Below, in pieces: positions 12,679 through 23,703 of a stretch of 64,000 bases of DNA. Position 1 is the stretch's first letter, and the number at the start of each line of letters is the position of its first letter. This DNA comes from Neopararhizobium haloflavum (GTDB lineage Bacteria; Pseudomonadota; Alphaproteobacteria; Rhizobiales; Rhizobiaceae). The stretch spans positions 186,001 to 250,000 of the forward strand of contig NZ_NWUC01000003.1 of the NCBI RefSeq assembly GCF_002750855.1. The letters run 5' to 3'. The notes beneath the pieces are model-generated. The model saw only the letters and a list, made by a program, of their open reading frames with translations, did no database searches and was not told the DNA's origin. The translations under genes were made by a program, and so were the position numbers.

Positions 12679-13671
12679 TCAGGCAAGGCCAACCTTCTCC
12701 GCTTCCTTTGACAGCTGCTGCATGGGACGCGGTCCCACCTGCTGAATGACGAGGCCGGCGGCCAGGCTGCCAAGTCGGCCGCATTCGTCCAGCGTCTTGC
12801 CGTTGGTATAGCCATAGAGGAACCCGGCGGCATAGAGATCGCCGGCTCCGGTCGTATCGACCAGCTCGCGGATTTCGATCGCATCGATCTCGACACGCTC
12901 GTCACCACGCAGCACGATCGAGCCAAGCTCGCTGCGCGTCACGGCGGCGAGCCGGCAGTCCTTCGCGATCCGCGCCAATGCTTCCTCCAGGTCGTCCGTC
13001 TGGTAGAGCGACTTGGCTTCGCTGGCATTGGCGAAGACGATATCCACCGTGCCCGACCGCATCAGATCCAGAAACTCCTCGCGATAGCGATCGACGCAGA
13101 ATGGATCGGACAGCGTCATCGACATCTCGCGTCCATTGGCATGCGCGATGCTTGCACATTGGCGGATCGCTTCCTTGGCACGCGGCGGGTCCCAAAGATA
13201 ACCTTCGAAATACGTGACCTTGGATGCGGCCACGACGGCTTCCTCGACGTCTTCCGGCCCCAGTTCGACGCAAGCGCCGAGATAGGTGTTCATAGACCGC
13301 TCCCCATCCGGCGTCACGAAGATCATCGAGCGTGCCGTCGGCGGTGGCCCGGCGAGCGGCGCGGTGGCAAAACGCACACCCTGGGCGCGGATGTCGTGGG
13401 CGTAGATATCGCCAAGCTGGTCCTTCGCGACCTTGCCGAAAAAGGCTGCCGCTCCGCCAAAACTGGCAACGCCGGCGGCGGTGTTTCCAGCCGAACCGCC
13501 GGAGGCTTCGAGTGCCGGACCCATGCGGTCGTACAACAACTCGGCGCGCTCGGCATCGATCAGGTTCATCGCTCCCTTGATGATCCCGTTATCTGTCAGA
13601 AATTCTTCCTCGCAGCGCGCGATGATGTCGACAATCGCATTGCCGATGCACAAAACGTCGATGGTAGTCAT
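12679..13671 (-). CDS. adenosine kinase (PfkB family)
   Basis: A PfkB-family sugar/nucleoside kinase of 330 residues. It has the N-terminal CIGNAIVDI strand, the substrate-side GGSAGNTAAGVA glycine motif, and the C-terminal signature DTTGAGD at 272-278 with D278 the catalytic base. The closest architecture I recognise is the alphaproteobacterial adenosine kinase (salvage of adenosine to AMP). A ribokinase-like substrate cannot be excluded without a search. The ATG at 13671 is chosen over an upstream in-frame ATG at 13761, because the protein then begins MTTIDVLCIGNA as in the family. It lies 35 bp upstream of truA on the opposite strand order. Confidence 0.85.
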   Translation of the reverse strand: MTTIDVLCIGNAIVDIIARCEEEFLTDNGIIKGAMNLIDAERAELLYDRMGPALEASGGSAGNTAAGVASFGGAAAFFGKVAKDQLGDIYAHDIRAQGVRFATAPLAGPPPTARSMIFVTPDGERSMNTYLGACVELGPEDVEEAVVAASKVTYFEGYLWDPPRAKEAIRQCASIAHANGREMSMTLSDPFCVDRYREEFLDLMRSGTVDIVFANASEAKSLYQTDDLEEALARIAKDCRLAAVTRSELGSIVLRGDERVEIDAIEIRELVDTTGAGDLYAAGFLYGYTNGKTLDECGRLGSLAAGLVIQQVGPRPMQQLSKEAEKVGLA

Positions 13672-13706
13672 GAGCTCCGATCTCGTTTCTTCGAATGGAC
13701 GGTCGA

Positions 13707-14450
13707 TCAATAATCGACCTGCATGAAATAAAGCCCGCAGGGCGGCGCAACCGGGCCGCATGCCTTCCGGTCACGCGCCTCGAGCGCCGTGCGGAGGTCG
13801 TCCGGCCGCCACTTGCCTTCTCCGACAAGCTTGAGAGATCCTGCGAAAGAACGGATCTGATTGTGGAGAAAACTCTGGGCGGTCACTTGAAGATCTATCC
13901 GCTCACCGCAGCGGGTCACGTCCAGCCGGTCCATTGTCCTCACAGGGCTGTTGGCCTGGCACTGAACCGAACGGAACGTCGTGAAATCGTGACGGCCGAC
14001 CAGCAATTGCGCAGCCTCGTTCATCGCGGCGGCATCGAGCGAGCGGGCGACGCGCCAGGCGCGGGCCGCCTCCAGCGTCAGTGGCGCGGCACGATTGATG
14101 AAGCGATAGAGATAATGTCGCTTCCTGGCGGAAAAGCGGGCATCGAAATCTTCGGCAACCTCGGCCGCGTCCAGAACGCAGACAGTCTGCCTCGCCATCG
14201 TCAGATGCGCGTTGATCGCATTGCGCACCGTCTCAAACGGCCATTGCTTCGAAAGATCGAAATGCGCGACCTGGCCGCGCGCATGGACACCGGCATCGGT
14301 GCGCCCTGCCCCGGAAACACGCGGCGCTTCGCCGCTGAAACATGCGATGGCCTGTTCGAGCGCGGCCTGAATGGAAGGGCCGTTCTCCTGCCGCTGCCAG
14401 CCGACATAGCCGGTCCCATCATATTCCACGATGATACGATAGCGCGGCAT
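13707..14450 (-). CDS. truA: tRNA pseudouridine(38-40) synthase
   Basis: Isomerises uridine to pseudouridine at positions 38-40 of the tRNA anticodon arm. The 247-residue protein has the catalytic motif [11 protein letters not shown] at 47-57 (D52 nucleophilic aspartate) and the downstream [11 protein letters not shown] and [11 protein letters not shown] segments. The ATG at 14450 overlaps the TAA of fmt by one base, so truA translation is coupled to fmt. Confidence 0.96.
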   Translation of the reverse strand: MPRYRIIVEYDGTGYVGWQRQENGPSIQAALEQAIACFSGEAPRVSGAGRTDAGVHARGQVAHFDLSKQWPFETVRNAINAHLTMARQTVCVLDAAEVAEDFDARFSARKRHYLYRFINRAAPLTLEAARAWRVARSLDAAAMNEAAQLLVGRHDFTTFRSVQCQANSPVRTMDRLDVTRCGERIDLQVTAQSFLHNQIRSFAGSLKLVGEGKWRPDDLRTALEARDRKACGPVAPPCGLYFMQVDY

Positions 14451-15385
14451 TACGCGACCTTCATTCCCTCGAAAAGGCCAGTGCCGCGCTGGAACGCATC
14501 GGCCGGAAGTGCCTTGCCGCCGGCGCGCTGAAGGGTAACAAGCCGCACCGCGCCCTCGCCGCATGCGATGGTCAGGCTGTCGTCTAGAACGTTTCCCGGT
14601 TCGCCGCTGCCGCCGGCCCGCTCGCTGCGCAGGACCTTTATCCGCTCCGGCCCCGCTCCGCGATCGGCCTCGAACCATGCGCCAGGAAACGGCGACAGTC
14701 CGCGAATATGGTTGTGGACGTCGCGCGCGGGCTGCGTGAAATCGATGCGTGCTTCGGCCTTTTCGATCTTCCGTGCGTAGGTGACGCCCTCGTCGGACTG
14801 CGGCGTCAGCGTCAGCGCATCCGCTTCCAGCGCCTTCATCGCGCGAGCCATCAGCCCGCCGCCGACCACCATCAGCCTGTCGTGCAATTCCCCGGTGGTC
14901 ATGTCCGGCCCGATGGAAACCTTTTCGCTCATCGCGACCGGTCCCGTGTCGAGCCCCTCATCCATCTTCATGACCATCACGCCGGTCTCGCCATCACCGG
15001 CCATGATCGCCCGATGGATCGGCGCGGCACCGCGCCAACGCGGCAGCAGCGAAGCATGCCCATTGAAACAGCCGAGCCGTGTGCCCGAGAGGATCGCGGG
15101 AGGCAGCAACTGACCGTAGGCGACGACCACTGCGACATCCGCCTTGAGCGCGCGAAATGCGTGCTGCTCGTCCTGCCCCTTCAAGGACGTCGGCGTGCGC
15201 ACGTCAAAACCCAGCAGTTCAGCCTGCTGATGGACCGGAGACTTCACCGGAGCCAGTCCGCGCCGTCCTCCGGGGCGAGGCGGCTGCGTGTAGACAGCCA
15301 GAATCTCATGTCCGTCCTGGGCGAGGGCAGCCAGTGTCGGCACGGCAAAAGCCGGCGTTCCCATGAACACGATCTTCAACGGCAT
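14450..15385 (-). CDS. fmt: methionyl-tRNA formyltransferase
   Basis: Formylates initiator Met-tRNA using 10-formyl-tetrahydrofolate. The 311-residue protein has the formyltransferase N-terminal domain with catalytic residues N108, H110 and D146 in the expected spacing ([14 protein letters not shown], then GLDTGP) and a C-terminal OB-like domain. The residue between N108 and H110 is Gly, where Val is usual. It is the first gene of the fmt-truA pair. Its common upstream partner def is displaced about 9 kb away by the uronate genes, so fmt must use a promoter within 15386-15472 or read-through from the aldehyde dehydrogenase operon. Confidence 0.96.
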   Translation of the reverse strand: MPLKIVFMGTPAFAVPTLAALAQDGHEILAVYTQPPRPGGRRGLAPVKSPVHQQAELLGFDVRTPTSLKGQDEQHAFRALKADVAVVVAYGQLLPPAILSGTRLGCFNGHASLLPRWRGAAPIHRAIMAGDGETGVMVMKMDEGLDTGPVAMSEKVSIGPDMTTGELHDRLMVVGGGLMARAMKALEADALTLTPQSDEGVTYARKIEKAEARIDFTQPARDVHNHIRGLSPFPGAWFEADRGAGPERIKVLRSERAGGSGEPGNVLDDSLTIACGEGAVRLVTLQRAGGKALPADAFQRGTGLFEGMKVA

Positions 15386-15472
15386 GCCTCATCCGCGGGA
15401 CTGCGATCTTCAAGCGAAGGTCACATATGCCCAGCCGGCGCTCCGAGGGCAAGCACCGCCACGTATTTCGCC

Positions 15473-16975
15473 TCAGTTCAACGCCTCGGGCAAAAGGCTG
15501 GCGGGGATGTCCTGATAGCAGACAGGTCGTAGAAACCGCCGGATCGCCAGCGTTCCGACTGATGTGGTCGAGACTTGCGTGGAAGCCGGGTACGGCCCGC
15601 CATGCATCATCGCATCCGCCACCTCGACCCCCGTCGGAAAGCCGTTTGCCAGGAGCCGGCCTGCCTTGCGCTCCAGGATGGGCAGAAGGCGGCGCGCATC
15701 CGCGTGGTCGGCCTCGTCGAGCTGCAGCGTGCAGGTCAACTGCCCTTCGAGCCCTCGGGCGATTTCGAGCATCTGATCGACATCCTTCGCCTTGACCACA
15801 ATGCCGAGCGGACCGAACACTTCGTGGTGGAGGTCGGGCTCGGCCAACCAGGTCTCGCCGCTGGCGACGAAAACCGCCGGCGCGCTGTTGCGGCCGCTGC
15901 TTTCGCCGGCCCACACCGTCTGCGTGCCACCATGCGCGGCGATGCGGTCGAGCCCCTTGCGATAGGCATCGGCGATGCCGTCGCCCAGCATCGTCTGGGC
16001 CGCAACACCTTCCAGCGCCTCGCTGGTCGTGGCGATGAAGGCATCGGCTTCGCCCTCCGGCATCACGACAACGCCGGGATTGGTGCAGAACTGACCGACA
16101 CCCATGGTCAGGGAGCCTGCCCAGGACTTGCCGATCTGGCTGGCACGTGCCTTTGCGGCAGCCGGCAGGACAAAGACGGGGTTCACGCTGCCGAGTTCGC
16201 CGAAGAAGGGGATCGGCTCGGGACGGTTCTGCGCGATGTCATAAAGCGCCCGGCCTCCACCGAGCGATCCGGTGAAACCGATGGCCCTGATCAGTGGATG
16301 GCTGACCAGCGCCTCGCCCAGTGCATTCGTGCTGCCATGGATCAGCGAGAAAACGCCGGGCGGCATGTCTTCCGCCCGTATCGCGGCATCGATCGCCTCT
16401 GCGACATGCTGCGCTGTCCCCGGATGGGCAGGGTGCCCCTTGACGACCACCGGACAGCCCGCAGCAAGAGCCGACGCCGTGTCGCCGCCAGCCGTGGAAA
16501 AGGCGAGCGGAAAGTTCGAGGCTCCGAAGACGCCGACCGGGCCGATGGGCCGCTGCATCAGACGCAGATCCGGACGCGGTGCCGGCTGGCGATCGGGCAG
16601 GGCCTCGTCATGCCGCCGGTCGAGGTAGTCGCCCTTTTCGATGTGGCGCGCGAAAAGCTGGAGCTGTCCCGTGGTGCGGCCACACTCGCCCTCAAGGCGC
16701 GCCTGCGGCAGACCCGACTCGGCCATGGCGGTCTCCACGATCGCGGCCTTGCGCGCGGTGATCTCTTCGGCGATGCGGTTCAGGAAGGAAGCACGTTTGC
16801 TGTCCGGCAGGTATCCATAGGTCCAGAAGGCATCCTCGGCAGCCTTGGCCGCGCGGTCGACCTCTGCCGCGCCACCTTCGGCGAAGGTCCTTGGCTCGCC
16901 CGTTGCCGGGCGCGAGGCGAAGGTCTGCGATCCGGCGACCCACTCGCCGGCGATGAGGTGCTTTCCGTCGGTCAT
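15473..16975 (-). CDS. aldehyde dehydrogenase, probable 2,5-dioxovalerate (alpha-ketoglutarate semialdehyde) dehydrogenase
   Basis: The expected last step of the oxidative hexuronate route: NAD(P)-dependent oxidation of 2-oxoglutarate semialdehyde to 2-oxoglutarate. The 500-residue aldehyde dehydrogenase has FGASNFPLAFS (cofactor-binding region), the catalytic glutamate in FFGELGSVNP (about 260) and the nucleophilic cysteine in GVGQFCTNPG (about C296). This subgroup lacks the common GQxC spelling and matches the KGSA dehydrogenase group. The ATG at 16975 is chosen; an upstream extension would overlap udh. udh ends 5 bp upstream in the same direction. The substrate assignment leans on the neighbours kdgD and udh. 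Confidence 0.88.
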   Translation of the reverse strand: MTDGKHLIAGEWVAGSQTFASRPATGEPRTFAEGGAAEVDRAAKAAEDAFWTYGYLPDSKRASFLNRIAEEITARKAAIVETAMAESGLPQARLEGECGRTTGQLQLFARHIEKGDYLDRRHDEALPDRQPAPRPDLRLMQRPIGPVGVFGASNFPLAFSTAGGDTASALAAGCPVVVKGHPAHPGTAQHVAEAIDAAIRAEDMPPGVFSLIHGSTNALGEALVSHPLIRAIGFTGSLGGGRALYDIAQNRPEPIPFFGELGSVNPVFVLPAAAKARASQIGKSWAGSLTMGVGQFCTNPGVVVMPEGEADAFIATTSEALEGVAAQTMLGDGIADAYRKGLDRIAAHGGTQTVWAGESSGRNSAPAVFVASGETWLAEPDLHHEVFGPLGIVVKAKDVDQMLEIARGLEGQLTCTLQLDEADHADARRLLPILERKAGRLLANGFPTGVEVADAMMHGGPYPASTQVSTTSVGTLAIRRFLRPVCYQDIPASLLPEALN

Positions 16976-16980
16976 GTCAC

Positions 16981-17772
16981 TCAATCCTCGAAATGTCCTT
17001 TGGCGGCAAATCCGCCGCCCTGAAATCTGACGGCTGGGGCGGTGCCTTCGTCCGGCGGATCGCCAGCGAACTTGGCACGGAATTTCTCCGCATTGTCCTT
17101 TGGCCGCCAGCCCAGATAGGCGACCTTGGAATTGTCCCACCAACTCTCGTCATTGTCCGATGCACCATAGATGATCGGACAGCCGAGCCGCGGCGCAGCG
17201 AAGACACGCTCGATCAGCGAAACGAAATCATCCGCGCTGAGCCATGTCGCCAGCATGCGGCGATCCTTCGGCTCGTCGAAACAGCTTCCGATCCTGACGA
17301 TCGCCGTTTCGATGCCGAACTTGTCGTAATAGAGCCGCGCCACCGCCTCGCCAAAACACTTGGATACGCCATAAAGGCTGTCGGGCCGCAGCACCGAATC
17401 CGCATCCAGCCGGGTCTCGCGCTCATGAAACCCGATCGCATGATTGGAACTGGCGAAGACAATGCGGCGGCAGCCGGTCTGGCGCGCGGCTTCATAGACA
17501 TTGTAGAGCCCGCGAATGTTCGCATCGAGAATGACGTCGAACGTGTTCTCGACCGACATGCCGCCAAAATGCACGATGCCGTCACATCCGTCGACGAGAT
17601 CCTTCACGGCAGCGAAATCGGCGAGATCGCACGGCACGACCTCTTCTCCCGACGTCTGGGGCGCCATTTCGGCGACGTCGGACAGGCGGATCGTTTCGGC
17701 CAGATGCGTCAAGCGGCTGCGTGCCATGCGGCCGAGATTTCCGCCGGCGCCTGTTATGAGCAATCGTTTCAT
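16981..17772 (-). CDS. udh: uronate dehydrogenase
   Basis: Oxidises the anomeric carbon of D-galacturonate or D-glucuronate with NAD+ to the aldaro-1,5-lactone. The 263-residue short-chain dehydrogenase has TGAGGNLG at 7-14, the distinctive ASSNHAIGFH around 108-116 and the catalytic YGVSK at 134-138 (Y134, K138). These match the Agrobacterium Udh family closely by eye. ATG at 17772. It sits between the TRAP permease gene (9 bp gap) and the aldehyde dehydrogenase gene (5 bp gap), which supports one uptake-and-oxidation operon read leftward from the dctP promoter. Confidence 0.95.
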   Translation of the reverse strand: MKRLLITGAGGNLGRMARSRLTHLAETIRLSDVAEMAPQTSGEEVVPCDLADFAAVKDLVDGCDGIVHFGGMSVENTFDVILDANIRGLYNVYEAARQTGCRRIVFASSNHAIGFHERETRLDADSVLRPDSLYGVSKCFGEAVARLYYDKFGIETAIVRIGSCFDEPKDRRMLATWLSADDFVSLIERVFAAPRLGCPIIYGASDNDESWWDNSKVAYLGWRPKDNAEKFRAKFAGDPPDEGTAPAVRFQGGGFAAKGHFED

Positions 17773-17781
17773 GTGGCGTCC

Positions 17782-19062
17782 TTACTGCAGCAGGTCGGGT
17801 AGGGTCAAAGAGACGGCGGGGACGTAGGTCGTCAGCATCAATGCGATGAGGATCGCCAGATAGAAAGGCCAGACGGTTTTCAGGACATGCTCGATCTTCA
17901 CCTTGGCGATCGCGCAACCGACGAACAGGCAGCCTCCGACGGGCGGCGTCGTCAATCCGAGCCCGAGATTCATCATCATCACCATGCCGAATTGCACCGG
18001 ATCCATCCCGAATGACGAAACGACAGGCAGGAAGATCGGTGTGCAGATGAGAATGAGCGCCGCCATGTCCATGAACATGCCAAGCACGAGCAGCGCCAGG
18101 TTGATGAGCAGCAGGATGACGATGGGATTTTCCGAGACGCCCGTCAACATGTCCATGATCGAAGCAGGCACTCGATAAAGCGACAGGAAATAGGCGAATG
18201 CCGTCGCCGTGCCCACCAGGGTCATCACCATCGCGGTGGTGCGGATTGCCTGCGTGATGCACTCCCAGAAGGCCGAGAGCGACAAGGAGCGGTAGACGAC
18301 AATGGTGACGAAAAGCGCGTAGATAGCGCCGATCGCTGCCGATTCGGTAACCGTGAAGATGCCCGACAATACCCCGCCGATGATGACGACGGCGGTGAGG
18401 AAGCCCGGCAGTGCGGCTGTCGCGGCAACGACCAACGCCCGCATCCCGGGGAACGGCGAAGCCGGATATCCCCGTTTGACGGCAACGAGATAGGCCGCCA
18501 CCGCAAGGAAGAAGCACATGATCACGCCCGGCACCACCCCGGCCAGGAAAAGCGAGGTGATCGAAATGCCGCCCCCCGCTGCCAGCGCATAGAGGATCAT
18601 GTTGTGGCTGGGCGGGATCATGACGCCTGCGATCGACGACGTGACCGTGACATTGACCGAGTAATCGTCGTCGTAGCCGCGCTCGCGCATCATCGGGATC
18701 ATGACGGAACCGAGTGCCGACGTATCGGCCACCGCCGAGCCGGAAATGCCGCCGAACAGCATCGAGGAAAAGACGTTGACGACGCCGAGGCCGCCGCGCA
18801 CCCGGCCCACCAGCGCTTCGGCGAAGTGGACCAGCCGGATCGCGATGCCGCCGCGCATCATCAATTCGCCCGCGAAGATAAAGAACGGGATCGCAAGGAG
18901 CGAATAGACATTCATCCCAGCGACCATGCGCTGGAACACGATCATGGGCGGCACGCCCTCGTAGAATGCGGCCAAGAGCGCGGCGATCCCCAGGCCGAAG
19001 GCGATAGGCAGGCCGATCACGACGGCAACCGCAAAACTGACGAGAAGGATGGCAAGGCCCAT
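17782..19062 (-). CDS. dctM: TRAP transporter large permease (DctM type)
   Basis: The large membrane subunit of a tripartite ATP-independent periplasmic transporter, driving sodium- or proton-coupled uptake. It has 426 residues with about 12 membrane helices. The conserved features are the early GLPIAFGLGIAALLAA, the GGISGSAVADTSALGSVMIP motif near 100 and the late PPVGGCLFVGC segment. Placement with udh, kdgD and gci, and the type of binding protein, imply hexuronate import. DctQ lies 21 bp upstream. Confidence 0.95.
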   Translation of the reverse strand: MGLAILLVSFAVAVVIGLPIAFGLGIAALLAAFYEGVPPMIVFQRMVAGMNVYSLLAIPFFIFAGELMMRGGIAIRLVHFAEALVGRVRGGLGVVNVFSSMLFGGISGSAVADTSALGSVMIPMMRERGYDDDYSVNVTVTSSIAGVMIPPSHNMILYALAAGGGISITSLFLAGVVPGVIMCFFLAVAAYLVAVKRGYPASPFPGMRALVVAATAALPGFLTAVVIIGGVLSGIFTVTESAAIGAIYALFVTIVVYRSLSLSAFWECITQAIRTTAMVMTLVGTATAFAYFLSLYRVPASIMDMLTGVSENPIVILLLINLALLVLGMFMDMAALILICTPIFLPVVSSFGMDPVQFGMVMMMNLGLGLTTPPVGGCLFVGCAIAKVKIEHVLKTVWPFYLAILIALMLTTYVPAVSLTLPDLLQ

Positions 19063-19083
19063 GCAAATGCTCCTGTGGCCGGA

Positions 19084-19614
19084 TCAATCCTGACGCGGCG
19101 CGTCGACGGCTTCGTCCAGCAAAGCCTCACCCGGCGTCCTGACCCTGGCGGACGAACCGATCAGCCCGACCAAGCGCTCGATCATGAAGATGAAGATCAG
19201 CACGCCGCAGATGACCAGCGGCAGGTACTGGAAGGATTGGGGTATTCCCAGAAGCGGGATCGAGCGATTCCACGTGGAGGTGACGAGGCTCCACGAGAAA
19301 TACGCCATCGCGGCGCCGAAGGCCGCCAGTATCACCGCATTGACGATCTGCAGGCTCCGTTGAATACGCTTCGGAAGCATTTCGACGATCAGCGAAATGC
19401 CGAGATGAAAATCCTCCCGCAATCCGATGGCCGCAATCGGCAATGAAACGACGAGGATCAGGATCAAGGACAGGCGCTCGGCCCATGTGGGCGTATCGTT
19501 CAAGACATAACGCCCGAAGACCTGCCAGCCTGTCGTCGCGATGATCACGATCAGCGCCAGACCGCCCAAAGCCACGACCGCCGCGGCGAGATGGTTCAAT
19601 GGCTTCCAGTGCAT
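19084..19614 (-). CDS. dctQ: TRAP transporter small permease (DctQ type)
   Basis: The four-helix small membrane subunit of the TRAP transporter, 176 residues. It has the family region RYVLNDTPTWAERLS near 38-52 and a hydrophobic C-terminal helix followed by a charged tail. It is co-transcribed between dctP and dctM, with a strong hairpin in the 67-bp dctP-dctQ gap that may reduce its expression relative to the binding protein. Confidence 0.93.
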   Translation of the reverse strand: MHWKPLNHLAAAVVALGGLALIVIIATTGWQVFGRYVLNDTPTWAERLSLILILVVSLPIAAIGLREDFHLGISLIVEMLPKRIQRSLQIVNAVILAAFGAAMAYFSWSLVTSTWNRSIPLLGIPQSFQYLPLVICGVLIFIFMIERLVGLIGSSARVRTPGEALLDEAVDAPRQD

Positions 19615-19634
19615 GAAGGCTCCCTATGGCAGAT

Positions 19635-19664
19635 GGGCCGGCCAGCCCAGAAGCGCGCCGGCCC
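19635..19664 (-). promoter_or_regulatory. intercistronic hairpin between dctP and dctQ
   Basis: An 8-bp perfect GC stem (GGGCCGGC at 19635-19642 with GCCGGCCC at 19657-19664, 14-base loop) lies wholly inside the 67-bp gap between the binding-protein gene and the permease genes. No T-tract follows on the minus strand. Such hairpins can act as partial terminators or mRNA-stabilising ends that let the binding protein exceed the membrane subunits. The role here is inferred. Confidence 0.6.
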
Positions 19665-19681
19665 GGATTCAGCAAAGGATG

Positions 19682-20665
19682 TTATTCGGTGTTCTGAATG
19701 CGCTCGAGCAGATCGGCAACGACGGGATCGGCGGCGAACTCTTCATAGACCGGCTGCATCGCCTCGATGAACGGTGTCTTGTCCTCGACCTCGATGACCG
19801 TCGTGCCCGCTTCACGTACGATCTTTTCCGATTCCTCGTCGCGTTTGGCCCATTCCTCACGCTGGAAGGCCTGCGATTCCAGAGCGGCTTCGCGCACGAT
19901 TTCCTGATCCTCGGCGCTCAGCCCGTCCCAAACCGGCTTCGAGACGGCGAAAATCTCCGGAACGATCGAGTGCTCGTCGAGGATGTAATAGGGCGCCACG
20001 CTGTAATGGTTGGTGTATTCATAGGACGGCCAATTGTTCTCGGCGCCTTCGACCACACCCGACTGGATCGCGGAATACAGCTCTCCAAAGGGGATCGGCG
20101 TTGCGTTGGCGCCGAGCGCCTCGACGAGGGCGACGAACATGTCGGAGGACTGTACGCGGATCTTCAGACCCTCGAAATCATCGATCGTCTCCAACGGAAC
20201 GCTGGCATAGAATGAGCGCGCGCCGCTGTCGTACCAGGCCAGCGCCACCATGCCCGCCTCTTCCATCGCGGCGCCGATCTCCTGGCCGATCTCGCCGTCC
20301 ATGACGGTATGCATGTGATCGAGCGACCGGAACGCATAGGGCAGCGTCGTGGCCTGGGAGGCTGGGACTATGTTGTTGAGCGGAACCATGTTGAACACGG
20401 CGAAGTCGATGCCGCCGAACTGCATCTGCTCGATGGCGAAGTCCTGCTCGCCGAGTTCGGCATTGTGGAAGACGTCGGCCGTGATGCGCCCCTCGGTCCG
20501 CTCCTCCACCAGCTCGGCAAAGCGCTCCATCGCGGTGGACACCGGATAGTCGGGCGCATGCTGGTTCCAGCCGCGCAATTCCTGCGCGCCCGCGGACGCC
20601 ATGAAGGTCAGGGTGGTTCCGGCCAGCAGAGCGGCGATCGACAGCTTGTTCGTGAAATGGGACAT
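19682..20665 (-). CDS. dctP: TRAP transporter solute-binding protein (DctP type), probable hexuronate-binding
   Basis: A periplasmic binding protein of 327 residues with a signal peptide: K7, a hydrophobic core at 8-24, and a likely cleavage after AGA at 25-27. DctP-family features include the carboxylate-binding arginine in LKIRVQSS (about 148) and GELYSAIQSGVVEGAENN. That last segment, followed by WPSYEYTNHYSV, is typical of binding proteins I associate with sugar acids. The ATG at 20665 follows GGGAGGAGCCACCG. It is the first gene of the leftward operon dctP-dctQ-dctM-udh-aldehyde dehydrogenase. Confidence 0.92.
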   Translation of the reverse strand: MSHFTNKLSIAALLAGTTLTFMASAGAQELRGWNQHAPDYPVSTAMERFAELVEERTEGRITADVFHNAELGEQDFAIEQMQFGGIDFAVFNMVPLNNIVPASQATTLPYAFRSLDHMHTVMDGEIGQEIGAAMEEAGMVALAWYDSGARSFYASVPLETIDDFEGLKIRVQSSDMFVALVEALGANATPIPFGELYSAIQSGVVEGAENNWPSYEYTNHYSVAPYYILDEHSIVPEIFAVSKPVWDGLSAEDQEIVREAALESQAFQREEWAKRDEESEKIVREAGTTVIEVEDKTPFIEAMQPVYEEFAADPVVADLLERIQNTE

Positions 20666-20736
20666 CGGTGGCTCCTCCCGAGGGTCGATGGTGTTGGGCA
20701 AGGCCGCAACAAACCTCCGGCGGCCAATGTGATCCT

Positions 20737-20765
20737 TTTCTAGATGTCATAGTATGACTTGTCAA
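20737..20765 (-). promoter_or_regulatory. dctP promoter with embedded GntR operator
   Basis: On the minus strand a -35 TTGACA (20760-20765) is followed by a 17-bp spacer and a -10 TAGAAA (20737-20742). The spacer contains the perfect odd palindrome GTCATAGTATGAC (20746-20758). The same 13-mer, on the other strand, lies in the kdgD promoter. Occupancy between -35 and -10 would block transcription of the leftward uronate operon, consistent with the adjacent FadR-type regulator being a repressor. Confidence 0.8.
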
Positions 20766-20838
20766 CGAGACATCTTACCGGCTTGCCTTTACCCGCGCCG
20801 TCGCCCAGAATGCCGGAACGACAAGGAAGAGGATTTTC

Positions 20839-21594
20839 ATGGCGGCCCCGCAACAGGACAAGCCCCGGATCAGCCTGACGGCGACACTGGTGCGCCGGCT
20901 GCGCGATGATATCGAAAGCGGCCGATACGCCGCCGGGGAAAAGCTGCCGACCGAGCCCGAGATGATCCGCCAGCACGGCGTCAGCCGCACGGTGGTGCGC
21001 GAGGCGATCGCTGCGCTGCGCGCCGACGGCCTGGTGGAATCGCGCCACGGGGTCGGCGTCTTCGTGCTTCAGGCGCAACCGGCGCCATCCGGACTCGACC
21101 TCCTCACACAGGTCAGCGACAAGATTTCCGACATCATCGAGGAACTGGAACTGCGGGCTGGCGTCGAGATCGAGGCGGCGGGCCTTGCAGCGCAGCGGTC
21201 CTCGCCCGCGCAGGAGGCCGAAATTCAGGCCTGCGTCGATGCATTTGCCGCAGACATGGAGGCCGGGCGCGCCACGGACGAAGCCGATTTCGCCTTCCAC
21301 ATGGCAGTCGCCCGCGCGACCAACAATGCCCGCTTCGAGGCCTTTCTCGCCCACCTTGGGCGCCGCACCATTCCACGGGTGAAGTTTCGCAGCGCGCTCG
21401 GCGGCGTCGACCCCCTCCCCAATCGGGACCATGAACTCAACGCCGAGCACGCGCGCGTCGCCGACGCCATATTCGCGCGCGATGCAGAGGCTGCACGCGA
21501 CGCAATGCGCCAGCATCTTGTCGGCGGAATGGAGCGCTACAGGGCCATCACACGCTCCCCGCGCGCAGCCCGCGCAAAGCCAGGCGACAGTTGA
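20839..21594 (+). CDS. GntR-family transcriptional regulator, FadR/FCD subfamily (uronate operon regulator)
   Basis: A 251-residue regulator with an N-terminal winged helix (PTEPEMIRQHGVSRTVVREAIAALRADGLVESR is the recognition region, about 36-70). The C-terminal FCD ligand domain has the metal-binding aspartate/histidines in DFAFHMA and the later H-rich helix (EHARVADAIFARD, then MRQHLVGG). ATG at 20839 after AGGAAGAGG. It sits between the two uronate operons, each with the same 13-bp palindrome in its promoter, so it very probably represses both and is released by a uronate or a pathway intermediate. The effector is unknown. Confidence 0.93.
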   Translation: MAAPQQDKPRISLTATLVRRLRDDIESGRYAAGEKLPTEPEMIRQHGVSRTVVREAIAALRADGLVESRHGVGVFVLQAQPAPSGLDLLTQVSDKISDIIEELELRAGVEIEAAGLAAQRSSPAQEAEIQACVDAFAADMEAGRATDEADFAFHMAVARATNNARFEAFLAHLGRRTIPRVKFRSALGGVDPLPNRDHELNAEHARVADAIFARDAEAARDAMRQHLVGGMERYRAITRSPRAARAKPGDS

Positions 21595-21619
21595 CGTCAT
21601 TTCATAGTCATACTATGAC
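21591..21619 (+). promoter_or_regulatory. kdgD promoter with overlapping GntR operator
   Basis: A -35 TTGACG (21591-21596, overlapping the gntR stop codon) and a -10 TATGAC (21614-21619) are 17 bp apart. The palindrome GTCATACTATGAC (21607-21619) covers the -10 element and is the reverse complement of the 13-mer in the dctP promoter. Both copies are followed by TTG on the plus strand. The geometry suits repression of kdgD-gci-gli by the GntR protein. Confidence 0.78.
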
Positions 21620-21649
21620 TTGATCATCATACGAATATATGTGGATTGA

Positions 21650-23699
<2,050 letters not shown>

Positions 23700-23703
<4 letters not shown>

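Noticed and set aside
17582-19087. A 501-codon open frame in another frame over dctM
   Set aside because: Arg/Pro/His-rich shadow frame of the TRAP permease. The dctM frame has clear motifs and membrane helices.
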